Notes: a model not told the origin generated them from the sequence alone. A stretch of DNA of 6,127 bases from an uncultured Collinsella sp. (GCA_900553345.1 USDE01000092.1:1-6127), one strand, 5' to 3'; shown: positions 1-5,499, counted from the stretch's first letter. Made by a program: numbers and translations.

Positions 1-494
1 CCCGCCGCTTTAACAACCGCTACGGCAAGGTGTTCCCCGAGGTCGAGGCGCTGCTGTCCGAGACCCCGCTACTGCCCGGCCTTGACGGTCGCAAGATGAG
101 CAAGAGCTACGGCAACGCCATCAACATCTCGATGACCGCTGAGGAGACGGCCAAGCGCATCAAGAAGAGCCAGACCGACTCTGAGCGCATGATCACGTTC
201 GATCCCGAGAACCGCCCCGGCGTGTCCGGTTTGCTTTCGACGGCCGCCATCTGCACCGGTCGCTCCGAGGTCGAAATTGCCGAGGAGATTGGCATGGGCG
301 GCTCCGGCCAGCTCAAGAAGTACGTGACCGAGGCCGTCAACGAGTACTTCGCACCTATCCGCGAGCGTCGCCAGCGCTACGAGAACGATCTGGATTACGT
401 GAAGGACGTGCTGCACGAGGGCAACCGTCGCGCCAACGAGATCGCCGAGCAGACCCTGGCCGAGGTTCAGGACGCCATGGGCATGGTGTACTAG
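1..494 (+). CDS. trpS: Tryptophanyl-tRNA synthetase, C-terminal part (5' end outside window)
   Basis: TrpS is a cytoplasmic class I aminoacyl-tRNA synthetase that charges tRNA-Trp with tryptophan using ATP. The reading frame is open from base 3 and gives 163 residues before TAG at 492-494, about half of the usual 330-350 residues, so the Rossmann-fold N-terminus with the HIGH motif lies upstream. The visible part begins RRFNNRYGKVFPE and then has PGLDGRKMSKSYGNAI, the class I KMSKS signature in the form typical of TrpRS; KMSKS is encoded at 93-107. The rest is the helical C-terminal region that recognises the tRNA anticodon, ending in a charged helical tail. An ATG at 30 is internal to the protein and is not a start. 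An intrinsic terminator lies 35 bp after the stop. TyrRS is the only close relative, and the PGLDG-KMSKS context favours TrpRS. Confidence 0.96.
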   Translation, partial: RRFNNRYGKVFPEVEALLSETPLLPGLDGRKMSKSYGNAINISMTAEETAKRIKKSQTDSERMITFDPENRPGVSGLLSTAAICTGRSEVEIAEEIGMGGSGQLKKYVTEAVNEYFAPIRERRQRYENDLDYVKDVLHEGNRRANEIAEQTLAEVQDAMGMVY

Positions 495-529
495 ACCGAT
501 CTGCCGGCTTGAGCTTTCGATTGCTTTAG

Positions 530-557
530 GGCGGGCGCTACGGCGTCCGCCTTTTTT
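530..557 (+). terminator. Intrinsic terminator of trpS
   Basis: A 9-bp GC-rich stem (GGCGGGCGC at 530-538 with GCGTCCGCC at 543-551, one G-U pair) closes a TACG tetraloop. As RNA this is C(UACG)G, an unusually stable UNCG-type loop. Six T residues follow at 552-557. This is a textbook rho-independent terminator for rightward transcription, placed just after trpS. Confidence 0.93.
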
Positions 558-604
558 GGAGCCGGACCGCTTCGGCTCCGTCCATCACACTCCCCCGACA
601 AACA

Positions 605-646
605 GGAACAGGCCCGCTGGCAGTTAGTTGCCAGCGGGCCTGTTCC
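605..646. repeat. 18-bp perfect inverted repeat (long hairpin) after the trpS terminator
   Basis: The arm GGAACAGGCCCGCTGGCA at 605-622 is perfectly complementary to 629-646, with a 6-base loop GTTAGT. No T-run follows on the + strand, and on the minus strand only the weak T-rich TGTTTGT follows. It may be a back-up bidirectional terminator between the convergent trpS and alkyltransferase-like genes, or a REP-like element. It does not share the arms of the AAACCACCAC repeat family. Confidence 0.85.
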
Positions 647-831
647 CGAAGTACACCGTTGAATCGCACAGAGGGGAGGAATGCGAATCAAACTCAACAG
701 GGCAGGCTTTTTCATCGCCTATTGCCTGCTCCGTTGCTGAATACAATATAGTTCACCGTGGTTTACTTTCTAGCGTCAATGTGCGCCGCCATACCTTCTC
801 CATAAGTTAGCTCCGGTAAACCTGCAACGGA
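647..831. other. Intergenic stretch with no convincing gene, lower GC, nested inverted repeats
   Basis: This part of the gap between convergent genes is visibly less GC-rich than the flanking genes and has no reading frame I trust. It contains an imperfect 13-bp hairpin (695-707 with 724-736, one mismatch and one G-T). It also has two nested arm pairs, TCCGTTGC (730-737) with GCAACGGA (824-831) and GGTTTAC (760-766) with GTAAACC (816-822). A 19-codon frame at 681-740 (MRIKLNRAGFFIAYCLLRC) starts just after a GGGGAGG purine run, but it has no other support. The stretch could be a structured RNA, a decayed mobile element or simple spacer. Confidence 0.4.
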
Positions 832-870
832 AAACCACCACAATGGGGACAGGCACCTTTGTGGTGGTTT
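832..870. repeat. Palindromic repeat copy 1, 3' of the alkyltransferase-like gene
   Basis: This is a 39-bp inverted repeat with arms AAACCACCACAATGG and CCTTTGTGGTGGTTT (one mismatch) around a GGACAGGCA loop. It lies 17 bp past the stop codon of the minus-strand gene at 888. The family has three more copies at 1238, 2817 and 3774. Copies 1 and 3 share orientation, while 2 and 4 are inverted. Confidence 0.93.
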
Positions 871-887
871 ACGCCACGGCAGAGCCG

Positions 888-1208
888 CTAGAGCCCCGCT
901 GGCCAGCGACAGGCGGCCAAGTCGACGTGCATGTCGTCCTTAAACGCCACACCCTCCCCTAGCAAAAGCTCACGTTGAGCATCAGGGCCGCCAAAGGCAA
1001 AGCCTTCGCAAATGCGACCGTCGGCAAACACCACACGATGGCAGGGAATCTGGCCGGGGCGCGGATTACTATGCAGGGCATACCCCACGTACCGCGCACT
1101 TCGTGGACGACCGGCAAGCAGCGCCACCTGGCCATACGTGGCGACCATCCCCTCGGGGATCTGCTCGACCACCTCGTACACCCGTTCAAAAAAGCCCTCA
1201 GACGCCAT
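888..1208 (-). CDS. Short MGMT-family (alkyltransferase-like) DNA-binding protein, cysteine retained
   Basis: This 106-residue protein consists only of the C-terminal DNA-binding domain of O6-alkylguanine-DNA alkyltransferase (MGMT/Ogt). The family recognises O6-alkylguanine. True alkyltransferases move the alkyl group to an active-site cysteine, whereas alkyltransferase-like (ATL) proteins bind the lesion and recruit nucleotide excision repair. Visible landmarks are VATYGQVA (residues 22-29, nucleotide-flipping Tyr25), the recognition helix SARYVGYAL with the probable Arg finger at Arg39, and IPCHRVV (54-60) with the nucleophile Cys56 present. Typical ATLs carry Trp or Ala there. The N-terminal domain of full-length Ada/Ogt is absent. 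The start at 1206-1208 is chosen for GGAAGGGAG six bases upstream; an ATG 39 bp further upstream overlaps repeat copy 2 and lacks a site. The gene lies downstream of DegV on the same strand, 79 bp away, with the repeat between them. Activity as methyltransferase or as lesion sensor cannot be decided from sequence. Confidence 0.9.
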   Translation of the reverse strand: MASEGFFERVYEVVEQIPEGMVATYGQVALLAGRPRSARYVGYALHSNPRPGQIPCHRVVFADGRICEGFAFGGPDAQRELLLGEGVAFKDDMHVDLAACRWPAGL

Positions 1209-1237
1209 TGCTCGCTCCCTTCCACCCGGAAAAGCAT

Positions 1238-1275
1238 AAACCACCACAAAGGGCCTGTCCCCTTTGTGGTGGTTT
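1238..1275. repeat. Palindromic repeat copy 2, between degV and the alkyltransferase-like gene
   Basis: This is a 38-bp inverted repeat with arms AAACCACCACAAAGG and CCTTTGTGGTGGTTT, both intact, around a centre containing CCTGTCC. It is inverted relative to copy 1. It starts 12 bp past the degV stop codon and ends about 30 bp upstream of the next start, so a hairpin here would sit between the two coding parts of any joint transcript. Confidence 0.94.
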
Positions 1276-1287
1276 ATGGCAGGTCGG

Positions 1288-2142
1288 TTAGTTAGCGGGC
1301 TGGAAGAAGGCTACGGCTACGGCGCCGGGGCCTACGTGGGTGCCGATGGTGGCGCCAATGGTGTGAACGGGCAGTTCGCCCTCGGTGTGGCCAGCCCACA
1401 GTGCCGCACTGTCCTCGACATACTTCTTGAGCACCGCATCCGAAAGGCCCGTATAGCCCAGCGCCAGCGGCATGGAAAAGTCGATGCCGCCTGACTTTTC
1501 GACCTTTTGGTTCAGCAGGTTGCGGCCGTTCTTGGAACCGCGCGCCTTGCCCAGCTGCACGATAAGGCCGTCCTCGACAGCCACCACGGGCTTCACGTTG
1601 AGCAGCGTGCCCACGGCGCCGGCCGCAGCAGATAGACGACCGCCGCGAACCAGGTACTCCAGCGTCTCGAGCAGGCCGATGACGACCACGCGGTCACGGA
1701 CGGCCTCGACGGCCGTCGCGATCTGGGCCGCACTACGGCCCTCGTCCACCAAGCGCAGCGCGTACTCGACCAGGACGCGCTCGCCGAGGGTGACATTGTT
1801 GCTGTCTACCACGAACACGTCGCCACCTGGTGCCTCGGCAAGTGCGGTACGGGCACTCTGGTTGGTGCCCGAAAGCTTAGCGCCCACGGTAATAATCACA
1901 GCCTCATCGCCGGCTTCACGCGCCTCGGCAATAGCCTGCGAAAACGCGTACGGGTTGACCTGGCCGGTCTTGGGCAGCTCATCGCGCTCCACGAGCATCT
2001 CGTAAAAGCGCTGGTGATCGATGTCGACGCCATCCATGTACACATCGGTGCCAAAGGTGACGGACAGCGGCAGAACACGCAGAGCGGGGTGCTCAGCCGG
2101 CGACATATCGCTCGCGGAATCGGTAATAATACGAATGGACAT
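1288..2142 (-). CDS. degV: DegV family (FakB-like) fatty-acid-binding protein
   Basis: This 284-residue cytoplasmic protein has the family's usual length. DegV proteins bind a fatty acid; the characterised FakB members present it to the kinase FakA, which makes acyl phosphate for phospholipid synthesis. Family landmarks appear in order: the N-terminal strand IRIITDSASDM (3-13), TGQVNP (59-64, usually TSQ), the ligand loop AKLSGTNQSA (88-97) with SGT at 91-93, VVDSNNVTLG (111-120), LEYLVRGGRLS (161-171), LLNVKPVV (180-187), and IGTHVGPGA near the C-terminus with His269. The start at 2140-2142 is supported by AAAGGA six bases upstream; the open frame continues 35 codons further without a site. 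A small hairpin (GCGCG/CGCGC, 2158-2172) lies just before the ribosome site. It follows the MarR gene by 119 bp on the same strand. No FakA kinase is in the window, so the partner is unknown. Confidence 0.95.
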   Translation of the reverse strand: MSIRIITDSASDMSPAEHPALRVLPLSVTFGTDVYMDGVDIDHQRFYEMLVERDELPKTGQVNPYAFSQAIAEAREAGDEAVIITVGAKLSGTNQSARTALAEAPGGDVFVVDSNNVTLGERVLVEYALRLVDEGRSAAQIATAVEAVRDRVVVIGLLETLEYLVRGGRLSAAAGAVGTLLNVKPVVAVEDGLIVQLGKARGSKNGRNLLNQKVEKSGGIDFSMPLALGYTGLSDAVLKKYVEDSAALWAGHTEGELPVHTIGATIGTHVGPGAVAVAFFQPAN

Positions 2143-2261
2143 AGCGAATCCTTTCTTGCGCGGACCTCGCGCAGAGAATTTTGACAGCAATGCCCCGGCA
2201 CGGTATACGCGCTCAAACGGGACTATGCAGTTGTTAATTGGAAGCAAATGCCTTGGCGGCC

Positions 2262-2711
2262 TTAGATCTCGCGCAGGGTGTTAAGAATCGTGCGCAGCGA
2301 CGCATACATCTGCTCGCGCTGCTCCACACCCATAGCCTTACCGGTGGTATCGAGCACCTCGCGAATGATGCGGTCCGCCTCGCTCATGCTCTCGCCGCCC
2401 AGAGCGGTCAGGCGCACCGGAGCACGATACTTAACGGCGGCATCGCCCGAATCATCGACCTCGACGTAGCCACCCTCCTCCAGATGCGCGAGCGTACGCG
2501 AGACGGCGGCGCGGGTCACGCCTGCCATGCGAGCCAGGTCGGCGCCAGTCAGGCCGTCCTTGCTGCGCTCAAGATAGTACAGGCACATAACGTCGGAGCC
2601 CTTAAGGCCCAGCCTTGCGCCCTCAGACGTCTTAATGCGCTGGATCTCCTTGTAGAGTCCGCTGATCAGTCCGACAAAGTCCTCGAAACGTGTCTCGTCG
2701 CTCTGCTGCAT
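2262..2711 (-). CDS. MarR-family transcriptional regulator
   Basis: This 149-residue protein has typical MarR length and layout. MarR proteins are dimeric winged-helix repressors or activators, often controlled by small molecules. An N-terminal helix (about residues 8-28) and the C-terminal helix (about 109-149) would form the dimer interface. The winged helix-turn-helix covers about 38-103: LTGADLARMAGVTRAAV (54-70) holds the helix-turn-helix, SRTLAHLEEGGYVE the recognition helix and following strand, and an acidic VDDSGDAAVKYR stretch the wing. The ATG at 2709-2711 has only a weak upstream site (GGCGG nine bases away), but no better start exists in frame. It precedes the DegV gene on the same strand. 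Possible self-control is suggested by the dyad at 2785-2799. The ligand is unknown. Linking it to fatty acids, as in FabT-type MarR proteins, rests only on the neighbour. Confidence 0.92.
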   Translation of the reverse strand: MQQSDETRFEDFVGLISGLYKEIQRIKTSEGARLGLKGSDVMCLYYLERSKDGLTGADLARMAGVTRAAVSRTLAHLEEGGYVEVDDSGDAAVKYRAPVRLTALGGESMSEADRIIREVLDTTGKAMGVEQREQMYASLRTILNTLREI

Positions 2712-2784
2712 GGGAGACGACCGCCTTTCGCTTGCATAATGCTAACGGGTAAACATCTTAGTCGCATAAGGCGACACCTGTACC

Positions 2785-2799
2785 CAAATACTCCATTTG
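2785..2799. promoter_or_regulatory. Operator-like dyad upstream of the MarR gene
   Basis: CAAAT (2785-2789) and ATTTG (2795-2799) form a perfect 5-bp dyad with a 5-base spacer, about 75 bp upstream of the MarR start. The surrounding stretch also has GGGTAAAC (2747-2754) opposed to GTTAACCC (2799-2806) with one mismatch, and a GTCGC/GCGAC hairpin at 2761-2775. Size and position suit an autoregulatory MarR site, but short AT-rich dyads occur by chance. Confidence 0.3.
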
Positions 2800-2816
2800 T
2801 TAACCCATCAACATAA

Positions 2817-2855
2817 AAACCACCACAAAGGGGACAGGCACCTTTGTGGTGGTTT
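2817..2855. repeat. Palindromic repeat copy 3, 3' of the B3/B4 gene
   Basis: This is the cleanest copy: 39 bp with 15-bp perfect arms (AAACCACCACAAAGG and its complement) around the 9-base loop GGACAGGCA. It begins 26 bp past the stop of the B3/B4 gene and lies between that gene and the MarR promoter region. Confidence 0.95.
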
Positions 2856-2881
2856 GGGGCATCAATAGGTTCTAGGCGCCG

Positions 2882-3601
2882 CTACAGCTCCACACAGGGA
2901 TTGTCACGGGTCACAAGCGTCTTAACGACAACCGTCGCTCCCAGATACCGCTCGAGCAGCTCGGCCAAGCGATCGATCGCGGCCTGGCAATCCCCCATCC
3001 GCTCGGGCTCTACACACTCAATCGCCAGGAACGCATCGGCCGAATCGTCGGACAGGGCCGTTCGAACGCCGTCGCGCCAATTCCAGCAGCGGCACACGGC
3101 ACCCGCATCATCGATGTAGGCGAGCTCGCCGGGCAGCGTCGGGTCATCTGCTTCCTCGCCAAGCGGCAAGAACGCATCGCCACCGTCGGTCACCTTCAAG
3201 CGAAGGTCTCCCTCGATCGCATGCAGATCCTCGCCTCCCACGGGCAGCGCGTAGGTCAGCGACACCGTGTTGTAAATATCCACCGCGGGCGTAATGTGGC
3301 CCACCGGCTTGCCTTTGAGCACGCGCTTGAGCAGGTTCTCAACTGAGCAACGCGCGCCCTTCTTGGTCTTGAACAGGCGATACGCCTCGCGCCATGCCTT
3401 AACCGGCGCGCTCTCGCTGATGGTATCGCTTGTCAGGTGACGCTCCGCATCGATATTGGCGCGATTGAGCAACGTGGCGATCGCATCCACGTCCTCCTGG
3501 GGAATCTGGGCCGCGGGCTTCATGCCCTTTACGACTACGACGCCGACCGCCGCCTGCGGAAACAGCTCCCAAAACGAATCCTCGGCAACGAAACTCTTCA
3601 T
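2882..3601 (-). CDS. Stand-alone B3/B4 domain protein (PheRS beta-subunit-like)
   Basis: This 239-residue protein resembles the B3/B4 domain of the phenylalanyl-tRNA synthetase beta subunit, which in the full enzyme carries the editing site for mischarged tRNA. Free-standing members are widespread and usually annotated as PheRS-beta-related; their role is not established, although tRNA or amino-acid quality control is a reasonable guess. Characteristic stretches are VKAWREAYRLF (67-77), SVENLLKRVLKGK (86-98), HITPAVDIYNTVSLTYALPVGGEDL (102-126), LHAIEGDLRL (126-135), FLPLGEE (144-150) and CRCWNWRDGVRT (170-181). The catalytic class II synthetase core and tRNA-binding domains are absent. The start at 3599-3601 is preferred because AAGGGAG lies five bases upstream; an in-frame ATG five codons earlier overlaps that site. 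A promoter and hairpin-rich leader precede it, so it is probably transcribed independently of pckA. Confidence 0.87.
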   Translation of the reverse strand: MKSFVAEDSFWELFPQAAVGVVVVKGMKPAAQIPQEDVDAIATLLNRANIDAERHLTSDTISESAPVKAWREAYRLFKTKKGARCSVENLLKRVLKGKPVGHITPAVDIYNTVSLTYALPVGGEDLHAIEGDLRLKVTDGGDAFLPLGEEADDPTLPGELAYIDDAGAVCRCWNWRDGVRTALSDDSADAFLAIECVEPERMGDCQAAIDRLAELLERYLGATVVVKTLVTRDNPCVEL

Positions 3602-3631
3602 ATGCTCTCCCTTCATAGCGTACGCCCGAGC

Positions 3632-3658
3632 GAGGGCGCCTAAACAAAAAGCGCCCTC
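3632..3658 (-). promoter_or_regulatory. Alternative hairpin in the B3/B4 leader
   Basis: On the minus strand GAGGGCGC (3658-3651) is perfectly complementary to GCGCCCTC (3639-3632) across an 11-base U-rich loop. The first arm is also the 3' end of the larger terminator-like stem at 3651-3702, so the two structures exclude each other. It ends about 30 bases before the B3/B4 start codon. Confidence 0.55.
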
Positions 3659-3702
3659 ACAGCGGCCACCTTCAAAGTCCTACGGTGCCGCCACAAGAGC
3701 GC
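3642..3702 (-). terminator. Terminator-like hairpin, possible attenuator of the B3/B4 gene or pckA terminator
   Basis: Read on the minus strand, the arm at 3702-3687 (GCGCTCTTGTGGCGGC) pairs over 16 bp with 3666-3651 (GCCGCTGTGAGGGCGC). Five of the pairs are G-U and none is mismatched. The 20-base loop allows three more pairs (ACC/GGT). TTTTTGTTT follows directly at 3650-3642. This is a strong intrinsic terminator pattern for leftward transcription. It lies after a promoter candidate and before the B3/B4 start, as an attenuator would, but it could instead end transcripts arriving from pckA. Confidence 0.7.
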
Positions 3703-3731
3703 TTACGCTGTCCCCATCCGGAGAAGGGGAC
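3698..3731 (-). promoter_or_regulatory. Upstream hairpins of the B3/B4 leader
   Basis: On the minus strand GTCCCC (3731-3726) pairs with GGGGAC (3715-3710) over a 10-base loop. It is followed by AGCG-TAAG-CGCT (3709-3698), whose second arm overlaps the 5' arm of the terminator-like stem. The small hairpin could therefore delay or block terminator formation. Function is inferred from the geometry only. Confidence 0.4.
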
Positions 3732-3745
3732 GATATGTCAAGCGT

Positions 3746-3774
3746 ATTGTAACCCGAGTCATCCACGCGAGCAA
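3746..3774 (-). promoter_or_regulatory. Candidate sigma-70-type promoter for the B3/B4 gene
   Basis: On the minus strand, TTGCTC (-35, at 3774-3769) and TACAAT (-10, at 3751-3746) are separated by exactly 17 bp. Transcription would start near 3739, giving a leader of about 138 bases before the B3/B4 start codon. The -35 box touches the edge of repeat copy 4. Confidence 0.6.
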
Positions 3775-3811
3775 AACCACCATAAAGGCGCCTGTCCCCT
3801 TTGTGGTGGAT
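3774..3811. repeat. Palindromic repeat copy 4 (degenerate), 3' of pckA
   Basis: The left arm AAACCACCATAAAGG differs from the consensus by one base (C to T), and the right arm CCTTTGTGGTGG has lost its final TTT. The centre has GCCTGTCC, the orientation of copy 2. It lies about 17 bp past the pckA stop codon and is the most diverged of the four copies. Confidence 0.85.
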
Positions 3812-3828
3812 ATGGACTCACGGCGAAG

Positions 3829-5499
3829 CTAGTGGCGGAGTCCCAGCAGGCCGCGGCCGCGATGACGGGCCTCGGCGGACACCTGGGCGTGCGGGCCGGC
3901 GGCTTTGATGGACTCGGGCAGGTGCGAGTACTTCTTCTCGAAGTTCTCCTCGAACATCACCGCCAGGTTGTGCGCGGCCTCGTCGTAGCGCGCGGTGCTC
4001 TGCCAGTATTGGCGCGGCACCAGGATGCCATCGGGCACGCCGTGGCACGTCGTGGGAATGTCGACGTTAAAGATGTCGTCGTGCACGAACTCGCTATCCT
4101 CGATGGTGCCGTCGAGGGCGCGTGCGACCAGCGAGCGCGTGTAGGCCAGCTCGATGCGATGACCCACGCCGTAGCCGCCGCCAATCCAGCCGGTGTTGAC
4201 CAGGTACACGCATGTGCGGCCGTCGGCAATGCGCTCGCCAAGCATCTTGGCGTAAACCATGGGGTCGAGCGGCATAAACGGCTCGCCGAACAGCGAAGAG
4301 AACGTGGGCGTGGGCTCGGTGACGCCGACCTCGGTGCCGGGAATCTTAGCCGTAAAGCCCGTCACAAAGTGGTACATGGCGGCATCGGCCGTCAGGCGTG
4401 AGATGGGCGGCAGCACGCCAAAAGCGTCGCAAGTCAGGAACAGCACGACACTCGGAGTGGTGCCCATGCCCTTAGTCCACGCGTTAGGAATGTGCTCCAC
4501 GGGATAGGCCACGCGCGTGTTGTGCGTGATCGAGACGTCGTCGTAGTTGGGCTTGCGGTTCTCGTCAAGCACCACGTTTTCGCAAATGGCGCCAAAACGG
4601 ACGGCGTTGAAGATCTCGGGCTCGTGGAAGGCGTCCAGGCCCTCGCATTTTGCGTAGCAGCCACCCTCGATGTTGAAGATGCCCATGTCGGACCAGCCGT
4701 GCTCGTCGTCGCCGATCAGCAGGCGCGTGGGATTGGCCGAAAGCGTGGTCTTGCCGGTGCCGGACAGGCCAAAGAACACGGCGGTCTCGTGCGTGACGGG
4801 ATCCATGCTGGCCGAGCAATGCATGGGCAGCACGTCGTCCTCGACAGGCAGCAGGTAGTTCATGACGCTAAAGATCGACTTTTTGATCTCACCGGAGTAG
4901 CCGGTGCCGGCGACCAGAATCACGCGTTCCTGGAAGTTGATGACCACGGCGGCGCTGGAGTTGAGGCCCTTGATGGCAGGATCGCACTGGTAACCGGGCG
5001 CTGCGAGCACGCAGAAGTCGGGCTCGCCGGTGCGCGCGATTTCGCGGGCGAGCGGGCGAGCGAGCATTTGCTTAATGAAGAGTGCCTGGCTGGCACGCTC
5101 GCAGGCAACAAGCAGGCGACGCGTGTGGTTGCGGTCAGCGCCCGCCATGCCGCGCGTGACGAACACGTCGCGCTCGTTGAGATAGTCGACGATGCCGGCC
5201 TTGATGGCCTCATAGCTCTCGACGGACAGTGGGCGGTTGACCGCACCCCAGGCGATCTTGTCGTGAACATCGGGGGTGTCAACGATAAAACGATCGTTGG
5301 GCGAACGACCAGTGCGCTCCCCCGTCTCGATCACGAGCGCGCCATTAGAAGCCATACGGCCCTCTTTGCGACGAATAGCGTGCTCGACAAGCTCTGCCGC
5401 CGGCAGGTCCACCAGCAGACGGGGTTGATTCTCGGCGGGATCTTCAACGAGCGTAATACCAAAGTTGGACAGAACTTCTGCAGGGGTAACACCAGGCAT
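3829..5499 (-). CDS. pckA: Phosphoenolpyruvate carboxykinase (ATP)
   Basis: PckA is a cytoplasmic enzyme that interconverts oxaloacetate plus ATP with PEP, CO2 and ADP. In fermentative anaerobes it may run either way, including CO2 fixation with ATP gain. The 556-residue protein is slightly longer than the usual 530-540. Landmarks: TGRSPNDRF with substrate-binding Arg65; GTGYSGEIKKS (198-208) with the metal-binding lysine region; LPMHCSA with metal ligand His227; the P-loop GLSGTGKTT (244-252); LIGDDEHGW (261-269) with Asp264, the ATP-type family signature; NTRVAYP with Arg329; and the nucleotide-binding C-terminal region GFTAKIPGTEVGVTEPTPTF (381-400). All key residues are present. The start at 5497-5499 follows AAAGGAGG with a 4-base gap; the frame stays open 38 codons upstream, but through palindromic DNA and without a site. 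The last 15 or so residues (SAEARHRGRGLLGLRH) extend past the usual end. It follows lctP on the same strand but is separated by repeat-rich DNA. Confidence 0.98.
   Translation of the reverse strand: MPGVTPAEVLSNFGITLVEDPAENQPRLLVDLPAAELVEHAIRRKEGRMASNGALVIETGERTGRSPNDRFIVDTPDVHDKIAWGAVNRPLSVESYEAIKAGIVDYLNERDVFVTRGMAGADRNHTRRLLVACERASQALFIKQMLARPLAREIARTGEPDFCVLAAPGYQCDPAIKGLNSSAAVVINFQERVILVAGTGYSGEIKKSIFSVMNYLLPVEDDVLPMHCSASMDPVTHETAVFFGLSGTGKTTLSANPTRLLIGDDEHGWSDMGIFNIEGGCYAKCEGLDAFHEPEIFNAVRFGAICENVVLDENRKPNYDDVSITHNTRVAYPVEHIPNAWTKGMGTTPSVVLFLTCDAFGVLPPISRLTADAAMYHFVTGFTAKIPGTEVGVTEPTPTFSSLFGEPFMPLDPMVYAKMLGERIADGRTCVYLVNTGWIGGGYGVGHRIELAYTRSLVARALDGTIEDSEFVHDDIFNVDIPTTCHGVPDGILVPRQYWQSTARYDEAAHNLAVMFEENFEKKYSHLPESIKAAGPHAQVSAEARHRGRGLLGLRH

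Noticed and set aside
491..715. 74-codon minus-strand frame overlapping the trpS end and terminator
   Set aside because: It runs through the terminator and the 18-bp hairpin; the composition is low-complexity frame shadow and there is no ribosome site.
628..810. 60-codon + strand frame in the trpS/alkyltransferase gap
   Set aside because: It starts inside the perfect hairpin, has no ribosome site, and its product has no recognisable features.
2238..2816. 192-codon + strand frame opposite the MarR gene
   Set aside because: It is an antisense shadow of a clear MarR protein, has no ribosome site, and runs into the palindromic repeat region.
3632..3731. T-box riboswitch in front of the B3/B4 gene
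   Set aside because: AAGGTGGCCGC on the minus strand recalls the T-box core, but the ACCGCG continuation is missing, the motif sits on the 3' side of the terminator stem instead of the 5' side, and no stem I with a specifier loop is visible.
3687..3774. Leader peptide rich in Phe for classical attenuation of the B3/B4 gene
   Set aside because: The only short frames after the promoter candidate are a four-codon ATG frame and similar scraps without Phe runs or ribosome sites.
832..3811. CRISPR array
   Set aside because: The four repeats are palindromes separated by whole genes and occur in both orientations, not regularly spaced direct repeats with short spacers.
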